This document shows, in pieces, positions 8,660 to 16,889 of a stretch of DNA of 64,000 nt (the stretch's first letter is position 1; every line of letters starts with the position of its first letter). The DNA comes from Bradyrhizobium sp. AZCC 2262 (GTDB lineage: Bacteria; Pseudomonadota; Alphaproteobacteria; Rhizobiales; Xanthobacteraceae), in assembly GCF_036924535.1 (NCBI RefSeq), contig NZ_JAZHRT010000001.1, forward strand, positions 5,084,001-5,148,000. The letters are read 5' to 3'. The notes under the pieces were generated by a model, which made no database searches, was not told where the DNA came from, and saw nothing but the letters and a program-made list of their open reading frames with translations. Position numbers and translations under genes: made by a program.

Positions 8660-9451
8660 TCAAGCCCCACCGCGCCAGAACGCAGTCTGCAACGGTAACT
8701 GGTGTTTGATCATGGCAACGCCATCAACCACCTTGAGGCCACGCGAGGCGGCAGCCTGCGCGAATTCGGTCCGGCGTGCGGCGATGATATCGAAGACCGC
8801 GCAATCGGTCGGCAGCTTCGCCGGATCCATCGGCAGAACGTCCGTTGCGTGCAGCCCGAGCGAGGTTGCGTTGACGACGAGGCCGGCGTCGTCGAACCGT
8901 TCCTCGAGGCTGATGTCGAGGCCGGTGAAATGGGTTCGGAGTTTTGCCGCCAGCGTTTCAACCGGCCCCGGCGTCTCGTTGAGGATTCGCAGCCGCTTCA
9001 AACCCGCCGCCGCAAGGGCGTGGCAGATCGCGCGCCCTGCCCCACCTGCGCCGATGACGACACAGCGGCGCTCGGGATTGAAGACGCCGGCTTCGCGGGC
9101 AGCATTGAGGAAGCCACCGCCATCGAAGGACTCACCGACCAACCGCCCGCCGGCCTCGATCCGGATGGTGTTGACTACGCCCTCGAATTGGGCGGCAGGT
9201 CCGACCGCATCGCACAGTTCGAATGCGGCGGGCTTGTGCGGCATGGTGAGGTTGAAGCCGGTGACGCTTGGCGATTTCGCCAGCGTGCAGATCGTCCCGG
9301 CCAGATGCTCCGGCGCAATGTCGAGCGGCACCATGTGCCAGTCGAGCCCGTTGCCGTGGAAGTAAGGCGTGTAATGGCGGGGCGCGCCGACATGCCCGGC
9401 CGGATGGGCGAAGATAAAGACGAACCGCGAAGCGCCGGTCGGAAGCTGCAT
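8660..9451 (-). CDS. Shikimate/quinate dehydrogenase-like oxidoreductase
   Basis: A 263-residue AroE-fold protein. The N-terminal substrate domain has GFNLTMPHKPAAFELCD, carrying the catalytic lysine of the NxTxPxK motif, then the NAD(P)-binding domain with VIGAGGAGRAICHAL at about residues 130-144 and NATSLGLH. The usual N-terminal SxSxxxHN pocket is altered (FAHPAGHVGAPRHY), so the substrate may not be shikimate. The gene sits between a sugar ABC permease and an aldose epimerase, as do many catabolic AroE paralogues, which argues for a role in using the imported polyol or carbohydrate. ATG 9451 lies 6 bases after the permease stop. Confidence 0.8.
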   Translation of the reverse strand: MQLPTGASRFVFIFAHPAGHVGAPRHYTPYFHGNGLDWHMVPLDIAPEHLAGTICTLAKSPSVTGFNLTMPHKPAAFELCDAVGPAAQFEGVVNTIRIEAGGRLVGESFDGGGFLNAAREAGVFNPERRCVVIGAGGAGRAICHALAAAGLKRLRILNETPGPVETLAAKLRTHFTGLDISLEERFDDAGLVVNATSLGLHATDVLPMDPAKLPTDCAVFDIIAARRTEFAQAAASRGLKVVDGVAMIKHQLPLQTAFWRGGA

Positions 9452-9456
9452 CGCTC

Positions 9457-10284
9457 TCACCCTTTCACGGCGCCCGCCGTCAGCCCGCTCACCAGATAGC
9501 GGCGCACGGCGAGAGAAAAAATCAGGACCGGCGCCATCACCAGCGATCCGCCGGCGGCGATCTTGCCCCACTCCCAGCCCTCATAGTTCATGAAGTTGAC
9601 GACGGCAACCGGCGCGGTGCGCGCATTGCTCCGCGTCAGGATCAGCGCGAAGAAGAAGTCGTTCCAGGCATAGAGAAAGCAGAGGATCGCGGTTGCGGCG
9701 ATGCCGGGTGTGACCATCGGCAGCACGATTTCGAGAAACACGATGCGGGTCGATGCGCCATCGACCAGCGCCGCCTCTTCCAGCGATGACGGAACGGTCT
9801 CGAAGAACGGCTGCATCATCCAGATAACCAGCGGCAGGTTGAAGCTGGTGTAGACCAGCACCAGTCCGGTGACGGTGTCGAGCAGCCCGATCCAGCGGTA
9901 GAACAGGAAGAACGGAATCGTGAACGCGATCGGCGGCGCCATCCGCGTCACCAGGATGGCAAAGCTCAGGGCATGCTTGCCGTGCCCCGCCCAGCGCGAC
10001 AGTGCGTAGGCCGCGGGCACGCCGAGAATGAGCGCCAGCGCGGTGGAGAACGAGGCGCTCATCAGGCTGTTGACGAAGGATGCCGGGAACGCGCCCTGCC
10101 AGAGCGAGGCGTAGTTCTGCAGGGTCGGCGTGAAGATCAAAGGCGGCGGAAACTGCAGGATCAGGTCGTTGGATTTGAAACTCATCTGCAGCAGCCAGAG
10201 GAACGGCGACAGCAGCGCGATCAGCGTCACGCCGATCGCGACGAGCCGGCGGACGCTGGCCGAACGGCGGATAGGCCCACTCAT
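9457..10284 (-). CDS. Carbohydrate ABC transporter permease (CUT1/MalG type)
   Basis: A 275-residue inner-membrane subunit with about six hydrophobic segments, the EAA loop EEAALVDGASTRIVFLEI in the second half and the C-terminal SGLTAGAVKG. It closely resembles the permease at 61-885, including the order of the helices and the ending, so the two operons carry related importers. ATG 10284 overlaps the stop of the partner permease (ATGA). No transporter ATPase gene lies in this operon within the window. Confidence 0.9.
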   Translation of the reverse strand: MSGPIRRSASVRRLVAIGVTLIALLSPFLWLLQMSFKSNDLILQFPPPLIFTPTLQNYASLWQGAFPASFVNSLMSASFSTALALILGVPAAYALSRWAGHGKHALSFAILVTRMAPPIAFTIPFFLFYRWIGLLDTVTGLVLVYTSFNLPLVIWMMQPFFETVPSSLEEAALVDGASTRIVFLEIVLPMVTPGIAATAILCFLYAWNDFFFALILTRSNARTAPVAVVNFMNYEGWEWGKIAAGGSLVMAPVLIFSLAVRRYLVSGLTAGAVKG

Positions 10285-11174
10285 GCCATGGCCTCGCGGC
10301 GGCGGCCCATCCACACCACGCCAAGGCTGACGGCAACGACGAGCAGCAGCATCACGATCGTGACTGCGCTGGAATAGCCGATCTCGTTGAAATCGAAGGC
10401 CAGCAAATAGGCGTAATAGTTCGTCACCTCGGTGACGCTGCCTGGCCCGCCACCGGTCAGCAGAAACACCAGCGGAAACGCCTTGACGCTGTCGATCAGG
10501 CGAAACATGCCCGAGATCACCAGGATCGGCGTGATAAAGGGCAGCGTGATGTAGAAGAAGATCTGCAGCCGGTTGGCGCCGTCGACCAGCGCCGCTTCGG
10601 AAAACTCGTCCGGAATGGTCTGCAGCGCGGCCAGCACCATCAAGAAGGTGAAGGGCAGCCATTCCCAGGTGTCGGCGATGATGATCGCGGTCAGGGCAAA
10701 ATCGACGCTGGAGGTCAGCGACGGCATCGCGATGTTGAGCAGGCCAGCGGCGTAGTAGAGCGGGCTGATGTCCGGCGTATAGATCAGCTTCCAGATGATC
10801 GCCACGACGATCGGCGGCAGCACCATCGGGATCAGGAAGAAGGTGCGGGCGAATTCCACGACGCGCGACTGTGTGTGCAGCAGGAGCGCCAGCAGCATGC
10901 CGAGCAGGACCTGGAACAGCACGCCCCAGAACGACAGCTTGGCCTGCACCCACAGCGAATTGACGAAGCGCGGATCATCAGGCAGCAGGCGATAGTTGCG
11001 CAAGGGCGCGTTGAAATCGGTCGACGAGCCGGGATTGACCAGTTGAAACGGCGTCAGGCTGGTCACGACCAGATAGATCGCGGGCAGACCCGCGATCACA
11101 AACAACACGATCAGGCTCGGCGCTAGCGCGAGGCGGTTGAAGCGGCGGCGCTCGACCAGTCCTTTTCTACTCAA
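10281..11174 (-). CDS. Carbohydrate ABC transporter permease (CUT1/MalF type)
   Basis: A 297-residue inner-membrane subunit of the sugar importer. An N-terminal membrane helix (LAPSLIVLFVIAGLPAIYL) precedes a periplasmic loop and five more helices. The EAA loop EAALVDGANRLQIFFYITLP lies near residue 205. The start is most likely TTG 11174, which forms TTGA with the stop of the binding-protein gene; no ATG or GTG precedes the first helix closely enough. It is the partner of the permease at 9457. Confidence 0.85.
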   Translation of the reverse strand: MSRKGLVERRRFNRLALAPSLIVLFVIAGLPAIYLVVTSLTPFQLVNPGSSTDFNAPLRNYRLLPDDPRFVNSLWVQAKLSFWGVLFQVLLGMLLALLLHTQSRVVEFARTFFLIPMVLPPIVVAIIWKLIYTPDISPLYYAAGLLNIAMPSLTSSVDFALTAIIIADTWEWLPFTFLMVLAALQTIPDEFSEAALVDGANRLQIFFYITLPFITPILVISGMFRLIDSVKAFPLVFLLTGGGPGSVTEVTNYYAYLLAFDFNEIGYSSAVTIVMLLLVVAVSLGVVWMGRRREAMA

Positions 11175-12535
11175 AGCGCGGTCCCGGCCCGGCGCATATT
11201 GGCGACCGCCTGTTCCTGCGCGGCGTTCATCGCAGCCGGCGCGGCAAGCTGCCCGGTCGCCACCTGCTCGAACGCCTTGTTGAGGACATCGCCGACGATC
11301 GGGAATTCCTTGACGGTGCGATAGGCCATGTAGTTCTCGCCCTTGGCGGGCAGCCCCAGCACCTCGAGATAGAGCGCGCCGAGGTCCTGGCCGTTGACCG
11401 TGTTCAGCTTGCGATATTCCTCGCTCTCGATCACAGATCTGCGGCAGACCGAGGAATGGCCGTGCTCCTTGACCAGCCGCATCGAGATTTCCGGGCTGAG
11501 CGCCCATTTGATGAATTCCCAGGCCGCCTTCTTGTTCTTGGCGTTCTTGGGAATGCCGAGCCCCTGGCTGTTGGCGGCCGGGAAATCGCGCACCGGGCCG
11601 GCCGGCATTCGCACGACGCGCGATGTGTCTTTCACCTTGCTATCACCGGACATGAGGATCGGCGTGATCCACGCGCTGGAATGAATGAAGATGTTGGAGC
11701 GGCCGGTCAGCAGCGCCTGCCGCGCCTGATCCTCGGTATAGGTCAGCACGCCCTTCGGCGCGCAGTTCTTCAACAGATTCGCGTAGAACTCGATCGCCTG
11801 GATCGCTTCCGGCGAGTTCAGCGCCGGCATGATGTCGGTAGGCGGATTGCGGAAGATATTGCCGCCAAAGCCCTGGATGTAGGGCGGCAAGCACCAGTGA
11901 TGGAGCTGGAAGCTGACGAGGCCGGTGACGCCGTCGGTGCCGTTGATCGCGGCGCAGACCTCCTGCAACTCGGCGAAGGTCTTTGGAATCTTCAGCCCCT
12001 TCTTCTCCATCAGGTCCATGCGGGAGAGGCCCATCACCATGGCGCCGCCTTCCCATGAATAGCCATAGGTGGCGCCCTTGGCGTCGCGGTAAGGCACCTG
12101 CGCGCCTTCGACGAAATCCTTCGGCTTCCATTCCGCGGGTGTCAGGTTGGGATCGCCGGTGAACTCATCGAGATTGGCGAGCAGTCCCGCCGCGACCCAG
12201 CGCGCGGCGAGAATGAAGGTGACGTTGACGAAGTCGAACGCCGAACCGCCCGACGACAGTTCGAGATTGGCCTGCTGGTTGTAGACCGGAAACGCCGAGA
12301 GCTGCAGATCGACCTTCATGCCGGTCTGCGCCTCGAACTCCGGGATGTAGTTCTGCAGCAGGGTGAAGAAGCGGTGCTGGAAGGACGCGCCACGCAGCGT
12401 GACGCCGGCAAACGGCTTTGCCTGCGCAATGACCGGCATCGGAAACGCCGCCGCGCCGACTGTGGCGGCGCCGGCCTGGAGCAGCGTTCGGCGGCTGAAG
12501 CCTGCGGATTTATGGCTTGAATTCTTCTTGGTCAT
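11171..12535 (-). CDS. Sugar ABC transporter substrate-binding protein (Tat-exported)
   Basis: A 454-residue family 1 extracellular binding protein. The N terminus has a twin-arginine signal (SRRTLLQAGAATVGAAAF) with a likely cleavage after VIAQA near residue 39, so it should be exported folded. The mature part has the usual two-lobed layout, with GLGIPKNAKNKKAAWEFIKWAL near the C terminus as the typical hinge signature. It is the first gene of the operon 12535-7791. The long frame upstream to 12592 is only promoter DNA. The substrate is unknown; neighbouring epimerase and dehydrogenase suggest a sugar or polyol. Confidence 0.9.
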   Translation of the reverse strand: MTKKNSSHKSAGFSRRTLLQAGAATVGAAAFPMPVIAQAKPFAGVTLRGASFQHRFFTLLQNYIPEFEAQTGMKVDLQLSAFPVYNQQANLELSSGGSAFDFVNVTFILAARWVAAGLLANLDEFTGDPNLTPAEWKPKDFVEGAQVPYRDAKGATYGYSWEGGAMVMGLSRMDLMEKKGLKIPKTFAELQEVCAAINGTDGVTGLVSFQLHHWCLPPYIQGFGGNIFRNPPTDIMPALNSPEAIQAIEFYANLLKNCAPKGVLTYTEDQARQALLTGRSNIFIHSSAWITPILMSGDSKVKDTSRVVRMPAGPVRDFPAANSQGLGIPKNAKNKKAAWEFIKWALSPEISMRLVKEHGHSSVCRRSVIESEEYRKLNTVNGQDLGALYLEVLGLPAKGENYMAYRTVKEFPIVGDVLNKAFEQVATGQLAAPAAMNAAQEQAVANMRRAGTAL

Positions 12536-12565
12536 GGCGCCCTCCCCGACGGTCTTTTTCGACAA

Positions 12566-12662
12566 TATGACCGACATAAAATAGGCTGTCAAAAGGAGGC
12601 TTCTCCAAATTTGGCTGTTTTTTCGGTATCAATTGACATCGCGCTGCAATAAAGCAGACAAT
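12566..12662. promoter_or_regulatory. Divergent promoter region with candidate operator
   Basis: Between the binding-protein gene (-) and the GntR gene (+). For the + strand, TTGACA at 12633-12638 and GACAAT at 12657-12662 are separated by 18 bases and would start transcription near 12669, just upstream of the chosen TTG start at 12690. A small palindrome TATG-N5-CATA at 12566-12578 lies close to the binding-protein start and could be the GntR operator. Both are read from sequence only. Confidence 0.4.
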
Positions 12663-12689
12663 ATTATTTCAAGGCTTGAGGGTCACGAT

Positions 12690-13448
12690 TTGCCCAGGGA
12701 CGTCGAACTCCGCCAGTCCAACACGCATGTCGCGCGTGAAATCGCAAAACTCATCGTCTCCGGCGCGTGGCACGAGGGCTGGACGCTGCCGCGCGAGATC
12801 GAACTCGCCTCGCAATTTGGCGTCAGCCGCACCTCGATCCGGGAATCGCTGTCCGTCCTGAAGGCGAAAGGCCTGATCGCCGCGCGGCAAAAGGCCGGCA
12901 CGCACGTGCGCGAGCGGATCAACTGGAACATGCTGGACGCCGAGCTTTTGGAGTGGACCTGGGCGGAACGCCCAAGCGAAGAATTCGCCCGGCAGCTCAC
13001 ACAGGTGCGGCGGATCGTCGAGCCGGAGGCCTGTGCGATCTGTGCCGAGCGCGGTTCGGATGCCGACCTCGCGCGCATCGAGCGGGCCTATCGCGAGATG
13101 GATGCCGCCGGCATGGACAGCCGCGCCTATTCCGAACCCGACCTGCGGTTCCACCGCGGCATTCTGACGGCGACCGGCAACGACTTTCTGGTCGCCTTCG
13201 GCGCCACCGTCGAAGCGGCGCTTCGGATGTCGTTCGATCTCTCGACGCTGAACCCGGGCGCGCCGCGCAAGAGCCTGCCTTATCACCGCGCCATCCTCGA
13301 CGAGATATGGGCGCGCAACCCCGATGGCGCGCGGCGCGCGATGCATCGCCTGATGGACCTGACCGAGCGCAATATTACCTCGGCCCTGTCACGCCGGCAT
13401 GGCGAAGCGATGGCGGCAGCGGATGCCAGCCGTGAACACGGCGCGTGA
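12690..13448 (+). CDS. GntR-family (FadR subfamily) transcriptional regulator
   Basis: A 252-residue regulator with an N-terminal winged helix (about residues 10-75; LPREIELASQFGVSRTSIRESLSVLKAKGLI) and an all-helical FadR C-terminal domain (FCD). The FCD metal-binding pattern is visible as Asp/His in PDLRFHRGIL and later HRAIL. The start is taken as TTG 12690, which has GAGGG seven bases ahead. The frame is open up to a TTG at 12633, but that codon overlaps a good -35 box. It is divergent from the sugar transporter operon and probably controls it, sensing a small carboxylate or sugar-acid ligand. Confidence 0.85.
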   Translation: MPRDVELRQSNTHVAREIAKLIVSGAWHEGWTLPREIELASQFGVSRTSIRESLSVLKAKGLIAARQKAGTHVRERINWNMLDAELLEWTWAERPSEEFARQLTQVRRIVEPEACAICAERGSDADLARIERAYREMDAAGMDSRAYSEPDLRFHRGILTATGNDFLVAFGATVEAALRMSFDLSTLNPGAPRKSLPYHRAILDEIWARNPDGARRAMHRLMDLTERNITSALSRRHGEAMAAADASREHGA

Positions 13449-13528
13449 CACAACGGCTGTAAACGCTTGCTTTCCCTCGGTGTTGTGCGTTTCATTCCAG
13501 TCAAACATCAAGCATCGGGGAAACGCCA

Positions 13529-14602
13529 ATGCCCGCAAGAATCATCGGAATGATCGGCACCCAACAGGAGGGCGTCGCGGTTCACCTGATCAAGGGACAG
13601 ATATCGCGGCAATGGGTGGTCGATTTCACCCGGCTGCATGAGCAGTGGAATTACGATTCCGTTCTTGTCGGCTATTACGCCTCCGCCGCCGAGGGTTTTG
13701 CGATTGCACTCTACGCGGCCGACCACACCGAGCGCATCAAGTTCCTGATCGCGCACCGGCCAGGCTCGGTGGCGCCGGCGCTTGCCGCGCGGCAGGTCGC
13801 AACCTTCGACCAGCTCACGCAAGGGCGGATGGCGCTGCATATCATCGCCGGCACCAGCGACGCAGACCAGGCCAGCGAAGGCGACTTCCTGCCCAAGAAC
13901 GACCGCTACCGCCGCGCCGGCGAATATCTCGACGTGATGCGGAAGCTCTGGACCAGCGACAGCCCGATCGACCACCACGGCGAGTTCTACCGGGTCGAGG
14001 GCGGCTATTCCGATATCAAGCCGTATCAGCAGCCCTGCCCGCCGCTGTTCTTTGGCGGTTCGTCGGAAGGCGCTCTGGAAATGGGCGCGAAGTATTGCGA
14101 CGTGTTCGCGGTCTTCGGCGAGCCGCTCAAGGAGACGCGGGAGCGGGTGCAGGATTTCCGCCGGCGCGCCTCGGCCTTTGGGCGTAGCGCCGGCTTCAAC
14201 ATGTCGCTGCGGCCGATCATGGCGGACAACGAAGGCGCGGCATGGGACAAGGCCAACGCCCTGCTGGCGGACGTCGAGCGCAAGACCGGCGCCGCGCCGC
14301 AGCCGACCAACCGCTCTGCCGAACGCCTGCTCGGCTACGCCGCGCGCGGCGACGTCCATGACGAACGGTTGTGGATGGGGATCGCGCGCGCCACCGGCGC
14401 GCCGGGCAATACGTCGTGTCTGGTCGGAACGCCGGAGCAGATCGCAGCGGCGGTGCTGGAGTATTACCGGCTCGGGATTCATTCGTTCCTGCTGCGCGGT
14501 TTTGAAAATCCGCACGACACGATGGCGATCGGCCGCGACTTGATTCCGCTTATCAAGCAAGGCGCGCTTGCGATCGACCAGCAGGCCGAAGCGGCCGAAT
14601 AG
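13529..14602 (+). CDS. LLM-class flavin-dependent monooxygenase (SsuD-like)
   Basis: A 357-residue bacterial-luciferase-like (beta/alpha)8 flavoenzyme related to alkanesulfonate monooxygenase. Recognisable features are GRMALHIIAGTSDADQASEGD, NDRYRRAGEYLDVMRKLW, the HHGEFYRVEGGYSDIKPYQQP segment and PLFFGGSSEGALEMGAKYCD. Such enzymes use FMNH2 from a partner reductase to oxidise organosulfonates or related carbon compounds. ATG 13529 follows a GGGGAAA element. It is 80 bases after the GntR gene and precedes a quinone oxidoreductase, so the three may be one transcript. The substrate is not evident. Confidence 0.85.
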   Translation: MPARIIGMIGTQQEGVAVHLIKGQISRQWVVDFTRLHEQWNYDSVLVGYYASAAEGFAIALYAADHTERIKFLIAHRPGSVAPALAARQVATFDQLTQGRMALHIIAGTSDADQASEGDFLPKNDRYRRAGEYLDVMRKLWTSDSPIDHHGEFYRVEGGYSDIKPYQQPCPPLFFGGSSEGALEMGAKYCDVFAVFGEPLKETRERVQDFRRRASAFGRSAGFNMSLRPIMADNEGAAWDKANALLADVERKTGAAPQPTNRSAERLLGYAARGDVHDERLWMGIARATGAPGNTSCLVGTPEQIAAAVLEYYRLGIHSFLLRGFENPHDTMAIGRDLIPLIKQGALAIDQQAEAAE

Positions 14603-14686
14603 AGTTCACCCGAAGAATTTGCAGACGTCTCAAGATGCCGGCGTAATGCATTGGAGCCCAAGAAGAAAACGCATGAAAGAAATTGC

Positions 14687-15664
14687 ATGAAGGCCGTGGT
14701 TGTCGAGAACTACGATTCGATCGATGGCATCTCGATCAAGGAGATCGATACGCCCGGCCTTTCCAAAGGCGAAGTCCGCGTCAAGGTCGGCGCCGCGGCG
14801 GTCGGCTTCGTCGACGGATTGAAGGTGCAAGGGCTTTACCAGACCAAGGATCCCCTGCCGTTCGTGCCGGGCACGGAGTTTGCCGGCGTCGTCGACGCCG
14901 TTGCCGATGACGTCGCCGCGTTCAAGCCAGATATGCCGGTGATCGGCATGACGCGTTCCGGCGCGCTCGCCGAATATATCTCGGTACCGTCAGCGGCGCT
15001 CAAGCACCTGCCGCCGCAGGTTCCCTTCGAGGCCGGCGCCTCGTTTCAGGCCAATTATCTGACCGGGCTTTACGCGCTGGACGCCCGTGCGTCGCTACGC
15101 GAAGGCGAGATATTGTTGGTGCTGGGCGCGGCCGGCGGCGTCGGCATCGCCGCCGTCCAAATCGGCAAATTGATGGGCGCGCGGGTGATCGCTGCCGCTT
15201 CGACCGCGGAGAAGCGTGCCTTTGCGGTGCGGTTCGGCGCCGATCAGACCATCGACTACACCAGGGCGGACTGGCGGGACACGCTGAAGGAATTGACCGG
15301 CGGCCACGGGCCGGACGTGATTTTCGACCCCGTCGGCGGCGAGGTGGCGCTGCAGGCGTTTCGCTCGATTGCCTGGCGCGGGCGGCATCTGGTCGTCGGA
15401 TTCGCCTCGGGTACCATTCCGGCGCTGGCGTTCAACCTGCCGCTCTTGAAGGGCGGCGCGCTGCTCGGCGTCGATCTTGCCCAGATCCAGAAGCAGGAGC
15501 CGGAGACGCATGCGCGCCTGATGGTGCAATTGTTCGACTGGCTGGCATCGGGCAAATTGCAGCCCGTGGTCGGCAAGGTCGTGCCGTTCGAGAATTTCCG
15601 CGAGGCGTTCAAGACCATGCAGTCGCGATCGGCGCTCGGCAAGATGATCGTCAAATTCGGCTGA
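14687..15664 (+). CDS. Zinc-independent NADPH:quinone oxidoreductase (MDR family)
   Basis: A 325-residue medium-chain dehydrogenase/reductase of the quinone-oxidoreductase group. The GroES-like N-terminal domain contains VPGTEFAGVVDAV, and the cofactor domain has LVLGAAGGVGIAAVQIGKLMGA around residues 140-162. Zinc-ligand cysteines and the structural zinc lobe are absent, as expected for QOR/zeta-crystallin enzymes. The C terminus GKMIVKFG is typical. ATG 14687 lies at the end of a possible five-codon reading frame (14673-14690). It likely reduces a quinone or enone, perhaps together with the flavin monooxygenase upstream. Confidence 0.85.
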   Translation: MKAVVVENYDSIDGISIKEIDTPGLSKGEVRVKVGAAAVGFVDGLKVQGLYQTKDPLPFVPGTEFAGVVDAVADDVAAFKPDMPVIGMTRSGALAEYISVPSAALKHLPPQVPFEAGASFQANYLTGLYALDARASLREGEILLVLGAAGGVGIAAVQIGKLMGARVIAAASTAEKRAFAVRFGADQTIDYTRADWRDTLKELTGGHGPDVIFDPVGGEVALQAFRSIAWRGRHLVVGFASGTIPALAFNLPLLKGGALLGVDLAQIQKQEPETHARLMVQLFDWLASGKLQPVVGKVVPFENFREAFKTMQSRSALGKMIVKFG

Positions 15665-15692
15665 AGCGACGCATCGATGCAGGAAACGACTA

Positions 15693-16274
15693 ATGCCTCT
15701 GAAAAATAGCAACAAATCGCGTCGCCTGATGCATACGCGATCGGTCGAATGCGAAGGTTTTTTGCGAGACGACGGGCTCTGGGAAGTCGAGGCATGGCTG
15801 CGCGACACAAAGCCCTTCACCCAGCGCGCCGATCGTTTTCGCGGCGAACTGAAGCCCGGCGATGCCGTGCACGATATCGGCCTGCGGCTCGCCATCGACG
15901 ACGGCATGACCATCCGCGAGGCGGAAACGATGATGCGCGCGACGCCCTACCCGACCTGCGTCGAGGTCGAGCCGATCCTGCAGCGCCTGATCGGCGAGCG
16001 CATCGGCCCGGGCTGGCGCGAAGCGGTGCGGCGCAAGATCGGCCGGCTGGAAACCTGCACGCATCTGATGGAATTGCTCGGCCCCGCCGTGACCACGCTG
16101 TACCAGACCATGTCCTACGGCAAGAAGCCGGAAGGCCGCGACACCTTGGAGAACCAGCAGAACTCCGGCGAGCGTCCGTTCTTCGTCGGCGGCTGCCATT
16201 CCTGGCGCACCGACGGGCCCGTCGTCGCCGCGATGTTCCCGCAATTCGCGACCAAGCCGGCGGCAACGGACTAG
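15693..16274 (+). CDS. DUF2889 domain protein
   Basis: A 193-residue protein matching the DUF2889 pattern: RRLMHTRSVECEGFLRDDGLWEVEAWLRDTK at the N terminus, then AETMMRATPYPTCVEV, the conserved RIGPGWR, and CTHLMELLGP, which has a Cys-x2-His pair. No reaction is known to me for the family, which often sits next to aromatic or CoA-ester degradation genes. It starts 29 bases after the quinone oxidoreductase and probably shares its transcript. A frame 15 codons longer at the 5' side is not needed. Confidence 0.8.
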   Translation: MPLKNSNKSRRLMHTRSVECEGFLRDDGLWEVEAWLRDTKPFTQRADRFRGELKPGDAVHDIGLRLAIDDGMTIREAETMMRATPYPTCVEVEPILQRLIGERIGPGWREAVRRKIGRLETCTHLMELLGPAVTTLYQTMSYGKKPEGRDTLENQQNSGERPFFVGGCHSWRTDGPVVAAMFPQFATKPAATD

Positions 16275-16589
16275 ATCGGGATGGGTTAGAGTCGAATCGA
16301 TTCGCCTAATGCGAAGCACTAACGATCTCGGGTCCCGGACGCAGTGCAAAGACCCTTCGGCGGTACACCGCAGGGCCCTAGACACAAAATCGCGAAAACA
16401 ACCCCATGCAAAGTAGAATGGGCCCGGCTCGCAGCACTCACGCCGCTTGCGTCCAGGGCACGAATCATCCCCGGACACATCCCTCAGAATAGATATCTGA
16501 GATATCACTTATTGACATATTAGCATCAATACTTAGGATGCAAGAATGACCTTTCATATTGGTCCGAGCGTCGCTGGCGAGGCAGGCTG
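16275..16589. promoter_or_regulatory. Regulatory/intergenic region before the hyf-like operon
   Basis: No gene is seen in these 315 bases. A 12-bp palindrome (CGAATCGATTCG, 16293-16304) lies after the DUF2889 gene. Upstream of the XRE gene there is a palindrome GATATC-TGA-GATATC at 16492-16506, followed by a promoter-like TTGACA (16512-16517) and TAGGAT (16534-16539) with a 16-base spacer. The palindrome lies just upstream of the -35 box and is a candidate binding site for the XRE-type regulator. Confidence 0.45.
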
Positions 16590-16889
16590 ATGATCACAGC
16601 GGCTCAATTGCGGGCTGCCAGGGTGCTTCTCGGCATCGATCAGCGGCGGCTCGCGGAGTTGTCGGGGCTTTCGGTGCCAACCATTCAGCGGATGGAAGCG
16701 AGTGAGACGATGGTTCGGGGCAACGTCGATTCGCTGGTGAAGCTGATCACCGCGCTCGAGGATGCCGGCATCGAATTGATCGACGACGGGGCAAACAGCG
16801 ACGGCGGCGGACGCGGCGTGCGGCTCAGGGCCGGTTCCGGAGATCGCCCGGAAAACAAGACATCGATCGGAGCGAGGGCGCGCAGATAA
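16590..16889 (+). CDS. Small XRE-type HTH regulator
   Basis: A 99-residue protein with an N-terminal helix-turn-helix of the XRE/Cro type (residues 4-60; AAQLRAARVLLGIDQRRLAE, then LSGLSVPTIQRMEAS as recognition region). The tail carries GGRGVRLR and is otherwise basic. Its stop overlaps the hyfB start (TAATG at 16887-16891), so it is the first gene of the operon. A paralogue at 24043 shares 47 of the first 63 residues and the GGRGVRLR tail, and lies at the far end of the same complex in opposite orientation. Confidence 0.85.
   Translation: MITAAQLRAARVLLGIDQRRLAELSGLSVPTIQRMEASETMVRGNVDSLVKLITALEDAGIELIDDGANSDGGGRGVRLRAGSGDRPENKTSIGARARR

Noticed and set aside
12571..12600. The sequence ataaaataggctgtcaaaag as another aminobenzoate-regulon box
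   Set aside because: Only the taggct part fits; the second half of the consensus is missing and the neighbouring genes are for sugar transport.
12633..12689. TTG 12633 as start of the GntR regulator
   Set aside because: This codon forms part of a TTGACA promoter box with a matching -10 element, and TTG 12690 has a well-placed Shine-Dalgarno sequence.
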